In this document: positions 11,961 to 24,759 of the stretch, piece by piece
Layout: each line of letters begins with the position of its first letter
How positions within the stretch are numbered: position 1 is the stretch's first letter
Program-made: the position numbers and the translations under genes
The notes under the pieces: model-generated
The model's database searches: none
Seen by the model: only the letters and a program-made list of their open reading frames with translations
Told to the model about the DNA's origin: nothing
Assembly (NCBI GenBank): GCA_019188255.1
Contig: JAETXT010000002.1
Span: forward strand, 434,001-498,000
Origin: Verticillium longisporum
Lineage: Eukaryota > Ascomycota > Sordariomycetes > Glomerellales > Plectosphaerellaceae
Reading direction: 5' to 3'
Length of the DNA: 64,000 nt

Positions 11961-14900
11961 TGTTACTTGCGAGACTCGAAATTGGACATAAGTTGAGCGT
12001 TTGCGGCGTTGCAGGTGCGGCTGCTGGGTTTTCTGGGAGGGATGGAGAGGGATGCCCAAGGGGGCTCGTGATGGCTGGCGTCTACGGCATATACCCATGT
12101 GCAACTTTGTTTATTTTCCTCTGTCGTTCGCGTATGAAATGACGGACCAGAGTCCTGAACCACATAGACATGTACCACGGTTTTCTTTCACCCGTCTACC
12201 GTATTCTTTGTACATATGAGCCATATGTCATCCTAACATATCATACTATTGGGGCTTCCCCGCCTCTGACTTTTGCTGTTTATCGCCGGTTGGCATGTTA
12301 ACTATGGATGCCTTTCGATCCCGAGTTGGATGCATGCATGACTCAGCATGTTCGTTCCCTTACCCAGAAGCCATGCGCTGTGGTCAAAGCGTTTCTTGAT
12401 GCGATGAACACAGCCTTGTCTGCCCAACACGGCTTCTCCACGCGGACAAGTTCTGCGACTTACATCTGAATGACTCCCATGACCAATCCTGCCCGTCAAG
12501 GGTTGACTATTCGTGACGACTCAGTCTTCTTTCATGCAGTCGTGCACCTGCCACCTCATCGTCTCACCTGCGACAGCAGATCAGGACGCGGATCGCCACC
12601 CCCCTTGCACCCTTTGTTTGACAGAGGCGCGGCAGAGGGCGACGACTCGGCGAAGGCCGACTTTGGGATCTCGGTCTCGATCCGGTCGATCATGATGGCA
12701 TCTGCTACGTCTTCGGAATCATTGAGGCCCTGATCACCACAGGGATCGCAGGACGAACAGGTCAGATGAACAGCGTTCGTCGCGTTCGCGTTCGACCTGT
12801 CGTGTTTGATCGTCTCCGGGTGTCGCTTCGTCACAGGTTTTGGAAAAAGAGGGGGGGCTGAGCCTCGCCCACACCCCTGTCAGCTTATGAACGACGTGTG
12901 TGTGCTTTTCTGACGGCATTGGACTTGAGCTTGCTTGATCATTACTGATTAATAATGGCCAACTCACCAAAGCAGGGGCGCTGCAGAATCCGTTGGTCAG
13001 GCAGAATGAAGATGAGCTGGTTTCTCGCGGTGTGCAGCAGTCATCATCAGGAGGCGATGCTCCGATAGGCCTCATGATTTCTGTCGGCCTCGACTTTGGT
13101 ACCCAGATGTCAACCGACGGGAAGCTTAGCGCTGGCGGACTCGAGATGCAGAAGACTACATCATGGGATCGGGGAGTATGACGAGGGGAATGCCGGCATG
13201 TTGCAGCGAGCAACAGCAAACCATGACATTCAGGGCTCATCTCGCTGGGTTGCACACAATCCGACTCTATGCTGACAACATGCCAGGTAGGCTCATGCGG
13301 TGAGCCACCGGTCAAAAAGCGATGCAATTGATGATGGGAATGATGAAGTCATTGGAATTGGACACGAAGACCATTTCAAGCCCTGCTCAGTACCCCTGCA
13401 AGCCTGTAACCTGTGCGGCAGCTCTAACTACACTTCCGTATGTCACATAAGCTTCTGGCCAGGTTTTTGATCGGTTTATGTCTTGTCGAGGTTCCGTCAC
13501 ACGCTGTATCTTTGGCGGTATTTGCGACAAGATCACCCTGGGAATACTCCGTGATGACCGGGGCAAGGAGCTGAATGGGCGAGAACAATGATGATTCGAT
13601 CGTCCGGATCATCTTGGACTGATTGGAGGTACCTAACCAGACTTGTCACAAGATGAATGTGGCCAGCGAGTTTAATCAAGAGACTGAGGCTCTCGGAGTT
13701 TCGGTGTTCATTTCAGTGTTGATCACGTCAGGCGCCCGTTGAAGACCTCGGTATGCCACATCTACCGTTGGGTTGCAATCCTTCTGTCAGAACTACGGTA
13801 AGATCTGCCGCCGAAATCGTGACTCGCTCAAGCCTCAGCCAACTACCTCACACACAAAGGATCCGCTTGCCGAAAGCCTTCTGTGTCCATTCGCACGATG
13901 TGCTATGGGCCAACTGAAGCATGCCTCATCAACAGATCCGCCAGCTGTCAGCATGGCAAACTAATCTGGGTAAAAGCAGTGAGTGGACACAATTGTTGGG
14001 GCTGCCGTCGTCTCGCCACGGCTGCCTTCAGTTCCGACGATAGGACAGGAAAACAGGATGTCAACGGTGGCCGTTCGCCATTGGGCAGATCACCATGCCT
14101 GATGCCGTCGTAATACTCATGAGCCGCCCTATATCAGGCGTCACATAAGACTTGCTGTCATTTATTGTTCGTGTAGCTCCGGACCAACGTAACCTTTTTC
14201 GGATTGCCTGCTAAGGCATGGAAGGGCCTCGATTTCTGTGCTCGCAAGCTTGTTCATCGATGCCGCCCGGTCACCTAGGTCTTTCCGAGCTATTTCCTCC
14301 ATGCCCCTCCAAGTGAGTACCGTAGGCGATTTATGAAGTTTCCATATCTCCGTTTTTGCCTGCCGTGTAACATGGTGGACGGGGAGGCCCGCAGAAGCTT
14401 GGGCTCTCTCGTGGCCTTTGCGAGCTCCAGAACCGATGAGGTGCTACCGAGCCGACGTGTTTACCGGCCGGGTCACTTCACTGAGCCTTTTCCTTCTTGG
14501 TCCATCACGCCACACCCTCTCTTTACCTGGGAGCTGTCCCGTCCCGCAGCCAGCAAACCAAGGCAGGCCATGCATGCCACCTGCAGCGTCGCTTTGGCCA
14601 GACGCCCCGGAAGTATCCCAAGTATCAGCGCCTCAACGGTGACCTCTGCAGATCGCAACGCGCACGTTGAACCTTCTCTCTGCCCCCCACAGGAAGAATC
14701 CGTCGCTCCTTTCGAGCGTGCCTCAACAACCTGGTCACACGAACAGGCCAATGCACTTCCGCTTCCACAACGTCGCCGCGCTCGAAAAGGAAAGGTTCCA
14801 ATCCCAGCCAGTTCACCGATCGAAATGCTATGCAACGCTGCGGCGCCCTCGGCTGCTTCTAGGCCCACGCCTCCCCTGTGAGCTCGACCCTCTTCCAGCT

Positions 14901-15919
14901 GCCCTCTCGCATCACCACCACCCCACACCATTGCAAGTGCTAGTCGACTCGACCTCCATCGAGCTGCCATTTCGCCCCTCCCCCTCCCCTTTGCCGTCCC
15001 CATGTCCTTGCACTTTCTCGGATGGCGCATATGTGTATCGCAGTGTCTGGGATGCCTGGCACCTCAGCGACAGGCTCGACTCCGCTGCGCCGGGTCTTTG
15101 TCCGACGATTTAGCCTTCGATGCGGTTAGCGTCGTCCTTTTCAACCGGACGACAAGGGTTCGTCCTTCACCGCTCGATATCACGATCCCAACACCATAAA
15201 TCCTCACTTAACAAGACCATTCCAGGATTCAAGAGGGAAGGAGAAGGAAGAGGGGGGGCAATGTCCATCGCAGTTGAAGGAGGGGTGGTTCCCTCGACGC
15301 AGGCACACACGTGTACGGTGCTAGCGCTCCCATCATGTCCGGGAAAAAACATGCTTATCCTGGCTGTGAGGCCATGCCATACCCAACCACCCAAATCTCT
15401 CGTTTGCCACCTAATATGCAATGTCGGTCATCAACAGGTGGTCGCGAACCATGGGAGTGTCGACTCTGTTTTTTGCCCGGGCCGCTGACGTCCACTTCCT
15501 CGTGCCACGGATGAGCCCCGGCCCAAGCCGCGCGCAACCTTCCTCGAGAACAGGGTGTGTGAGGTCTTCTGATGGCGGGGAATGGGGGTGTGGCGGGATC
15601 CAGTCTGCAGGGCAAGGGTTTTCGACCGAGACCCGATAGGATTCTGTCGCTGGTCAAGAGGCTCGAAGTTGAGGGCATCCATGATTGACGATTCCTTTTG
15701 GATCAGCGCTTTTCTTTTCCAAAACACATGGCCCTCGGGCCTTCCTCAGGCACATCCTGAAGCTGACGCGCCGATCCCTCGTCCCGGACCAAAGGGATCG
15801 CCACTGCCGCTTACCAATGCCGGCAGAGGTTGGGGTTGCCGCTCCTCCACCGTGCTGCTGTGATTGTGTCACGACGGCAGGGCTACGTATTTCTGTCGTT
15901 ACACAGTCGAGCTGAGGAC
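11961..15919. other. Intergenic region, no supported gene
   Basis: Normal base composition, between the velvet gene and the transposon block. Open frames of up to about 197 codons exist (minus 12734-13327, plus 14333-14881), but they have no recognisable domain, have biased composition, and are matched by equally long frames on other strands and phases. A short plus-strand frame at 12993-13181 is likewise unrecognised. I would not annotate any of these. The region from 14.9 to 15.3 kb is pyrimidine-rich on the plus strand. Confidence 0.5.
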
Positions 15920-15927
15920 GTGTAGAT
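15920..15927. repeat. 8-bp target-site duplication, left copy (GTGTAGAT)
   Basis: Matches GTATAGAT at 36619-36626 at 7 of 8 bases. The one difference is TpG to TpA, the RIP context on the opposite strand. Confidence 0.75.
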
Positions 15928-15985
15928 TAGGCTTAGGAATACCCAAATGGTCTCATTTAAGTATTATAGGGGAGTAGATATTTAG

Positions 15986-16112
15986 GTTCTCTAGGTTACC
16001 TAGAGAAAGACTATAGGTTTAATTAGGTTAACCTAAAAGCCTATACAATTTAGGTAGGTTTTTAGATTAACCTAATTAAACCTATAAGCTTTCTCTAAAT
16101 AACCTAGAGAAC
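15986..16112. repeat. Subterminal inverted repeat (hairpin) of the TIR element
   Basis: The sequence starting GTTCTCTAGGTTACCTAGAG at 15986 returns as a near-complement ending CTAAATAACCTAGAGAAC at 16112. Arms are about 49 bp with few mismatches, around a spacer of roughly 28 bp. It lies just inside the left TIR and is not seen at the right end. It may be an element-specific transposase-binding or hairpin structure, or a small palindromic insertion. Confidence 0.7.
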
Positions 16113-16232
16113 TTAAAAAATTAAAGCTTAGATTAATTAGCGATCTATATACCTTCTATAGTAATTTAAGCGGGTAAGAGCTCTAATATTAGAATATCTA
16201 TTCTAGCTAATATAGATCCCTCCTTTAACTCC

Positions 16233-16266
<34 letters not shown>
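16233..16266 (+). repeat. (TAA)n microsatellite
   Basis: About eleven TAA units in the left part of the RIPed TIR element. Comparable trinucleotide runs occur in the right part (36.15-36.22 kb) and in the second copy (53.22-53.29 kb). Confidence 0.8.
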
Positions 16267-16269
16267 GTA

Positions 16270-19200
16270 GCCCCCGCCCCTACTACCCTAACTTAATATA
16301 ATACGCTTTATTAATAGTAAATACTTAATATAGCTATAATAAATAATATATTAATTAATAAAATTAGAATAGAAAGCGGATATAGAATATTCTATTAATC
16401 CTAATACGAAGAAGGTATATATTTATATAGAAAGTATAAATATTAAAGAGAAAGAGATTTATAATATTAAGAATCGCTAAAGCGCTAGGAAGAGTTATAT
16501 AATTCGAAACGAAAATAAATCTCTTTCTTTTCTTATTCTAAACTAAGCTAATTAAGAAAAGTAGCTTTAATAAATTAAGGATAAATATAATATTATTTAG
16601 TAAATTTCTTAGCTATATAATAATTAATATATTAATTAATTCTAAGGATATTAAAGTAATATCTATTTAGATTCGCTTTAATATTAAGGATAAAAGTCTA
16701 TAAAAGGATATATTTAAAGACGAAATAATAGCTAATAAAGAATATCTTAAGGCCCGAAACGATAATATTATCTAAGATATTAAAGAGAAGATCTAGGACC
16801 TAGATTTACTTATATCTTAGCGTTTAATAAACGATTTTCTCTTTCTTTAATATAAAAGCGATATTAAGTCTCTTATTTAGCTTTAGAAATTCTACTCCGA
16901 TTATAAGATTAAATATAATAATATATTCGAATAGTTTCTTTCCCTTTTAAAGAGGGTTTTACTTTGGGTATCCGAGAAAAACGATTCTACTTTTAATATA
17001 ATTATTCTTAAAATAAATTATAATTATTATAAAGTTATTATATAAGCTAATTATTTTAAGCTATTTTTATAAAAGCTAGCTTTATAATTTAATTATAAAT
17101 ATAGAATAAATTAATTAAATATCTTTAATTAAAGGTTAATATTATTATAAATAATAATTATATCTAGAAGAAGGATTATATCCCTTTTAATAAGATCTTA
17201 GATAATAATAAGAAAGTTATTTTAAAGTATATATTTAGGATCTATAATCGAAAGGTTATCCTTTATAATATATTATAGGATTTAATTACTATATAAGCTA
17301 AGAGTCTATAATATAAAGTAAATAGTCTATAAAGTTAAGATTTTATTTAGGATAATAGGGTTTATATTCCTATTATATAGATAAGGAAGTAATAAGAAAA
17401 TTACAAAAGAACTCTAATAGGTTATTTTAATACTTTAAAGAAATTAATATAGAATCTCTAACTTAGTATATAATAGTCCTAATTATTATATTCTTATTAA
17501 TAGTTTATAAATACTCTTCTCTTAATTAATCGGGAATAGTTATTAGATTTCTCCGAGATAGATAAATAGGAGAATATTAATATCTTCTAGGCTTTATTTA
17601 TATTTAATAGAAAGGAGGAGATCCCTAAATAAGTAATTAGGATATTAGGATATACTAATTAGATAGTTAATATTAGTTTCGGATAAGATATTTATAGCTT
17701 AAGAGGTTATTATACTATTATTATAATTAATAATATCTTTATAAGCTAGAATATAAAGCTAAAATACTAGGTTATAGATAATAAAATTAAATTTAAATTA
17801 CTCTATATATATATTTAAAATAGCTAATTAAGAGTTTATAAGAAGCTAAAAGAAGTAGCTTAATATTTATATTAAGTTTAAATTAATTAATATTAAAGCG
17901 ATTCTAAAAAATCTAGACTAGAAGGCTTAAAGCTAGAATCTCTAATATAGAGCGGTATTATAAACGTACTAGATATATAATTCTATACTTAAAGTATAGC
18001 GATTATTATCTTAGGGAATATATTCTATTATAAAGATTAAAGCTAAGAAGTTTAAGGGCTTAATAGTTATTAGTCGATAGATTACTTATTAGATATAAGA
18101 GATAGAAACTCTATATTATATAATAGATCTATTATATAGGTTATATAGAAGACTTTAACTAATTATATTCGATATTATGAGAAGATATTCTTAAAATTAG
18201 AAATAGAATCTTTATCCTAGAATATATCTAGAAAGGAAACTAGGATAAGCTCTTTAAGATAAGCTATAAATATAAAATAAGCCTTAATACTCTTAGAAGA
18301 AAGAAAGGCCCTCTATAGAGAGTAGATATAGTAATTAAAACTCTATATATATTCGAGGTTAACGGCTACTAGGATAATATAGAATATATCCTTTATAAGA
18401 GCTACTATTATAGATACGAATAGCATAGTATAGCTATTGCGCTAAAAGGTCTAGCTAACCTAGGGTCTCTAGATTAGCTAGATGCTACGCCTATAAAGCT
18501 AGGTCTTTGTAGTTTATAACTCTATTATATAGGCTATTAACCCTATATAACTAAGTAGGTATATAATAGCTATTAAGCCTAGATAAGAATCCTATTAATA
18601 GTATTAGAAAGTAGATATAGACTCGCTATATTATAGTCCTAATAGAATTAATAGACTATTATAAAGTAAATATATTAATAAGAATAAGATATATTAAAAT
18701 AACTTATATAGGTTAAGGAATTCTTAGATTCTTCTTTCTATATAATCTTCTATAGATCTAATAACTTAGCGCTCCTACTATATATTTAGCTTAGTTTAAT
18801 ATAGGATATATAAAAGCTATACCTTTATTAGGCTTATATTATTAAGGATATATATAATACTACTTAGCTAGGATATGTCTATAATCTATTTATATTCGAG
18901 GCGCTTATTAAAATCGGCTTTAAGCTCTAAATAATATAGATAATAGAGATCTCTAAGATACTTAATAGCTTAAAATTAGAAATCTCTATTAGGGTAGCTA
19001 GAATCTATACTAAAAAGCTCATTCTATTACTAGAATCGCTAATCGTTATAAGAAGGTAGTAGAAGGGATAATAGAATAATTATAATAAATAAATTAATAT
19101 TCCTATTAATCTATACTAATAAAATATACTTATTTAGTTTCTCTCTTATAGCCTAGACTTCTTTATAGAAAAGTTCTACTTAGGGCTTACCCTAATTTAA

Positions 19201-19540
19201 GAGCCTCTTAACCCTAGAAAGATAATAACTAAGAATTAAATAGGGTTTAATAAGATTCTAAGATACTTTAATTTCTTATAAGCTAAGGTTATAAATTAAG
19301 TATATAAAAGGCTTCGTAATATTAATTATAAAGCTAATCTAATATTAGGATTCTATATTTAATTATAGGAAAGGGTCGAATTTATAGTCCTAGATAATGT
19401 ATTAATTAACTACCTCTTTAAGTTTCTAAGTTCGCTTAAGTATATAGTATATAGAGCTCTAGTAGGTTTTAATATCTCGAATTAAATTAAGAGGCTTAGG
19501 ATAGTTAAGCTCCTTTTAAATATATAGAAAGAGTAGAGAT
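16270..19540. other. RIP-degraded body of the TIR element, no readable gene
   Basis: A+T-rich sequence with CpA and TpG nearly eliminated. The plus strand from about 18.2 to 19.5 kb keeps long stretches in one phase interrupted only by TAA/TAG codons (expected for RIPed TGG and CAA/CAG), so a protein was once encoded there. I do not recognise the family from the decayed translation. Confidence 0.5.
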
Positions 19541-19545
19541 CTCTT

Positions 19546-19834
19546 TATTAAGAGGGCTTTACTACTTATATAAACCCTGATTTATTACTTTAGCTATACC
19601 TAAGAGCTCTAAATCGGTAGGGTAGGTAATATAAGGGTTATAATTATTAATAATTCTATCTCTCTAAATCACTACTACCTACGTAAATTAGATATACCTA
19701 TCTAATTCACCGATTACGTAAGCTATAAATTACGTACTCCTAAGAGCTATAAGTCCTAGCCCCGGTAATTACTATATTAGTGAATCCTATATAGTAATTA
19801 CCGACCTAGGTAATCCCCTAATATTAGTTTAATA
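19546..19834 (-). repeat. 3' LTR of the copia element (RIPed)
   Basis: 289 bp. Plus-strand ends TATTAAGAGGGC...TTTAATA are the RIPed form of the TGTTGAGAGGGC...TTCAACA ends seen in the fresh solo LTR at 44284-44570. Left flank CTCTT is the target duplication. Confidence 0.85.
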
Positions 19835-22800
19835 CTAGCTATCTTTTCTTTATAGATAGGATTACCTAAGGGACTAATATCGGGCTCTATTACCTATATT
19901 AATAGCTACTCTAATACGCTTATAATCCTCTAGTCTCTAATATATTAGATCTACTATCCTAATCTATAAAATGAATAAATAAATAAATAATATTAGGAGA
20001 ATAATAGATAGAATAAGGAAAAATATAACTTAATACTACTATTCCTATAAACGCTGAATCCCTAGTCCCTAGTACTATAGATCAGTTAAACTAGCCGCTA
20101 AATAGCTCTCTAAGGAAACGAATTAAATTATAATTAAATAATAGGAATAGGCTTTTAAACCCTTTAATAAAGGAAATAAATAGTAATTAAATAGTATAAT
20201 AGCTAATTAAATAATGCTCTTATAATAGCTAGATATAGGCTCCTAAAGTCTCTAAATCGCTAATATATTAATAGAGGGTAGAAGAATAATTATTATTACC
20301 CCTTTTATTAGCTTTCTTAATAGGAATAATAGAATTAAACTACCTTTAATAGGAATAATAGAATTAAACTACTTAAATAGGATTAATAGATCCTATTAAG
20401 CTAGTTTAGTAAATACTATACTCTATAGATCTATATATCTAGTTAATAAATTATAGTAATTCTATTCCTTTTACTTTCCCTCTTCCCTATAACGATTCTT
20501 TATTTTTAAGATTAATTAGCTTAATTTACTATTTTAGAGCTCCGACGATTATTAAATCCCTATTTTTACTACTCTCTCTTTCTCTCTTTTTCTCTTATCC
20601 TAGCCTCGATAATACCGCTTAAGCGTAAAGCCCCTATACCTATTACCCCTCCTACTAAGAGAGTAGCGAAGCGTAAGAACTTAATCGGTATTAATTATAG
20701 GAGCTACTAATCCGGGATATAGTATATATATATAGTAATATTCGTAAGGTCCCCTATTTAGGGTATTTAAAGTCTTATCTTATTAATAAGTAAACTGAAA
20801 CTAGTACTAATAACGTATATTATAATTTAGAGCTTAAGGGTTCCTATTATTATAAGTATACTTCTAGGCATTCTTATAAACTAATATAAGCTTCTACGAT
20901 CTCTATTTTCTAGTATCTATAGCTTTAACGATTATTATCTATAGTCCGGTTAGGGCGTTTAAGCTTATTATAAAGTTTTTAGCTATTTAGGATAAGAATA
21001 ATAAGCTAATAAGCTCTCTTCTCTATTATTTCCCTAATTATCTAATTATATAATTAGTTAATAGAAGATATAGGATATAGAGAAATAGTATACTATTATA
21101 AAGAGTATATTAACGATTATTAAGGAGGAGGAGGCGAAGGGGGGTAACGACCTTAATAAGGACTTCGATAGTCTTTATAATATTAATTATAAAGCGGCTA
21201 AGCGGGCCGTAGCTCTACAGCTCTTTAACTACCTCTAATAGGACTTACTAGAGTAGTTAAACTCGGATTCTTCGGATTCTAAGGCCTAGTCCGCTTTATA
21301 GAGCAATTATTTTACTATTTTACTAATCGTAGGGTTATCGTTTTTACTTCTAGGGTACTCGTTTTTAGGCTTTACTATATTTTTATTAATATTAATTACC
21401 TTTACCCTTTAATTATTCTTTTCTTAACGTTTAATTTATTCTTTAATCTTAATTATAACTTCGTTAGAGCTTATTAGCGCTTCTAGTACTTAGTTTAGTA
21501 CTCCTTTAATTATTAAATCCATAGGGTTATTACCTCTAGCGATCTAATAAATTTCATCGATTTTACGTTCTTCGTAGCTTTATTATAATACTATAAGATC
21601 TATTATTAAGCGTTTCTCTACTATTACGTTTAATTAAACTAAGTATTAATAGAGCGAGTAGCTATTAATATAGATAATTATCTATAGGAGTAATAGTTCT
21701 AAGCGTTTATAGATCTCTTAGAGTATCTATTTAAGGATATAAGCTATATCGAAGCCGTTAACTATCCTATAGATCTCGCTAATTAGAACTAAATATATAA
21801 CCTATTTATATTTAATAGATTACTAATAGAGGATATTATTATATATTATAAAGGCGTTCTCCTAATCGTAGGAACGTTTATTATTAAGGAGGATAACGAA
21901 TCCGATCTATAAACTTAGGTCCTTATTATTAGCGAAGGAGCTATTAATAAATACGTAAAATTAGGCTATTAAGAGATCTAGGCGTATATAATTTAAGCTA
22001 TAGCCTATATTAGCGATCTACTATTATATACGTTTATTAAGCCGTTTAAAGTCGTCCTCCTATAAGTTCTTAGCTTAGGCTATAATAGAGAAATCGAAGG
22101 CTATTTCTAATTAATAGGTTAAAGTAATATAAATACTACGAGCTCTCTAAGCGATATATTCCTATTCTAAGCTCGCTATCCCTAGGGTTACTAGCTCTAA
22201 GCGATTACCTTAACCTTTCTATTAAATCGTAAGATCTTTAGTTCTAACTTTAATAATATAGCTATTAAAGATACTATTAGATCCTATATTAAGGATAGAA
22301 ATAAGCTTTACCTAGAAGCTAGCGCTTTCGAGCTCTATTTATTCCTTTTATATAAATACGGGCTCTCTAAGGTTAAAGGTATCGTTAATCTATATTCCGA
22401 TTAGTCTAAAGCTCTCTCTAGCTCTAGTTAGAAGTAAATACGGATCGTAGCCTATTAATACGGTATTTAGGCGCTCTCTATAATAGTGCTAATAGGTTAT
22501 AAATTAATAGAGACCTAACTCTACGATACTATAGAGCAGCTTTATAATATAGAAGACGATTCTATTAAAGTATCTATACTATAGCTCTTTAGGAATATAT
22601 AGGAGAATATTATATAATAGATCTATAGTACTCTAAGTATAGGCTTAATTAATATTACGGAGTATTAATTAATAGCTACGTTATTATAGCGTTAGGGTAA
22701 TTACTAGGATTAATCGTTAATTGTAGTATATAATCGTAGGCGACTATATTAATAGGGTTATCTTCTCCTAATTACTATATCCCTAAACTATTAATCTTAA

Positions 22801-22901
22801 CTTTTTATATAAAGCTTAAGGGAGGCCTTTTACCTCTCTTATAAGCTAGTATCTAAAGATCTTAATACTAGGAAATGCGGATCTCCTAATTAATATAATT
22901 A

Positions 22902-24759
22902 ACGTACATGTACAGTGAGTGGGCCAGTACAGTGAGTGGACCACCTCACCTCGACCCGACAAACATTCCAACCCAGAACTAAACAAAAACATAGGAAATC
23001 AATTGAAATCACGCCCCATTACCTTATTCAGAAGATAATATAGTCATCTGACAAGTTCTCGCGTTATGGCCAGTATTTCCACAGGTGCCACAGGTCCGTT
23101 TCTTCGGTATAGCCCGAGTCGCGCGACCCGGATTCTGCCTCGTTTCCTCCCTCATCTGAACATCTACCTCCTTCTGGGCAATCTGGTCTTGTCCATCACC
23201 TAGAGTCATACTCCCTCCTTCCCTGAGACGTACTTTTTAGCTCTCCGACGTCGGCTAAGGGTAGCATTCTCGCTTTCAAGTATCTTGAGCCTTGCGTCCA
23301 TTAGGACGAACTGGTGCATTATCTTGTGTGTACCCTTCGTGTATTGGTCGATAGCCTGAAGCATTGATGTTGGTGAGCTTCCCTGGTGTCGGGAGATTCG
23401 ATTCTTAATGAATTCGGACTGTGAAGTGGCTTCAATCGGGTTTGTAGGAGTCTTACACACCCATGGCTTAGGGAGTCCAGAAGACGTTCCTGGCGGCGTT
23501 GGTGTCTTTAATTTCACATCCAGCCTTGAAAGGACTGCTTCTGGGTCATGGGGGTAAGTCCAGCCCCTTGAAAACCTCCCTGGATGTTTTTTTCTGTCAT
23601 AGAATTCTGGAATGCCGTAAAAAAGCTGGGAAGAAGTCCTCCTTGGAGATATGGTTTGTACCTGCCTTCATCTTCATCTCAATTTGCCGACCGTACGCTT
23701 TCTTCAGCGGTCCAAAACAGCCGACATCGAGAGGTTGGAGTAGATGGGACGAATGAGGAGGCATACAAAGTGTAATGATCTTATTCTCCTTACAGTAAAG
23801 CTCGAATTTGGCGGAGTGGTGGCTTTCGTGGCCGTCTAGGATGAGAATGCGAAATGCGCCCGAAGTACGCGACCTTGTATGTTGGTCGAAGTGCCGAATC
23901 CAATCGAGACCAATATCATTCGTAGTCCAGCCGTTTGGAGAGGTTGCGACCTTCCAGTCGCGAGGAAACGCGTCTTCTTCGTACCATGACGAGAGGTGAA
24001 ATTTACCCGCAACAACGATGTATGGCGGGACACAGAATCCGGTCGCGCCAACGCCCTGGATCACTGTAACCCATTCCCGATTACCCGGCTGTCTCATCTT
24101 AACGTTAGAACGTCTTTCAGAGTTTGTAACAACCATTCCATTAGCGATAACGCCCATTTGGAAACCGGTCTCATCGAAGTTATAGGTGTCTTCGTCCGTC
24201 ACGCCGTACTTCGCGACCATGTTACGTACGAGCGTAAACCACGCGTTTATCGCGTCGGGATCTTCGCATTGGGCCCTCTTATAGTCGTACTTTCGAAAGA
24301 TACGCGTCCGGAGCGCAGGTTGTCGTTTGACGAATCTTGAAGCCCATCGCGGTCCGACGGGTGGCGCGTCGCGCGCCGCCAGCAGGACATTCGCCATATC
24401 TCCAACACTATCCAACCGAGGGGGTATGATCGGGAATCTAGGTCTAGTATGTATTCGACAATCGTTTGCTCTTCTAGCATTGTTAATTTCTTTAATTTGG
24501 ATGTGATTTCGCTTCGGGATGGGGTGCCGTTCTGGCGGCGAACGAGAGTCGTTCGGCTGACATTGTAGATGGCTGCAGCACGTCGGGCGCTTAACCCTGG
24601 ATCTTTTTCCATTGCTTGACGGGCAAGGAATAGCTGACTGTCTTGAGAAGGTGTTTCCATGACTGGTTGTAGAGAAAAGTAAGGTGGAATGTTGAAGTTT
24701 GGAGAATGACGCGAAAGTGGTCCACTCACTGTACTGGCCCACTCACTGTACATGTACGT
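22902..24759 (-). mobile_element. Pogo/Fot1-like DNA transposon, family A
   Basis: 1,858 bp inserted at TA (22900-22901 and 24760-24761) inside the RIPed copia pol region. The terminal inverted repeats match over about 43 bp, begin ACGTACATGTACAGTGAGTG, and each contain the motif ACAGTGAGTGG twice. Composition is normal with no RIP signature, so insertion followed RIP of its host. It carries one transposase gene, broken by frameshifts. Confidence 0.9.
23024..24660 (-). pseudogene. Pogo/Fot1-like transposase pseudogene, family A
   Basis: Would cut and paste the element through a DDE-type nuclease. From the ATG at 24660 the frame reads METPSQDSQLFLARQAM, an N-terminal helix-turn-helix, then a CENP-B-type DNA-binding domain. 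The DDE_1 core has NFDETGFQMG, LILDGHESHH and LLQPLDVGCFGPLK, so all three catalytic Asp are present. The C-terminal part has a CCHC knuckle (CGTCGNTGHNARTC). Compared with family B, at least three one-base deletions break it: near 24430 in a C-run, near 23620 by a T-run, and near 23545 before the LxPHDPE segment. Therefore it is not expected to make a full protein. Family B is clearly related but diverged throughout. Confidence 0.85.

Noticed and set aside
14333..14881. 182-codon plus frame and overlapping 185-codon minus frame
   Set aside because: Mutually overlapping frames in compositionally biased DNA; no recognisable motif or splice structure.
16233..16266. Regularly spaced short repeats considered as a possible CRISPR-like array
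   Set aside because: Simple TAA microsatellite in a eukaryotic RIPed element; no repeat-spacer organisation anywhere in the window.
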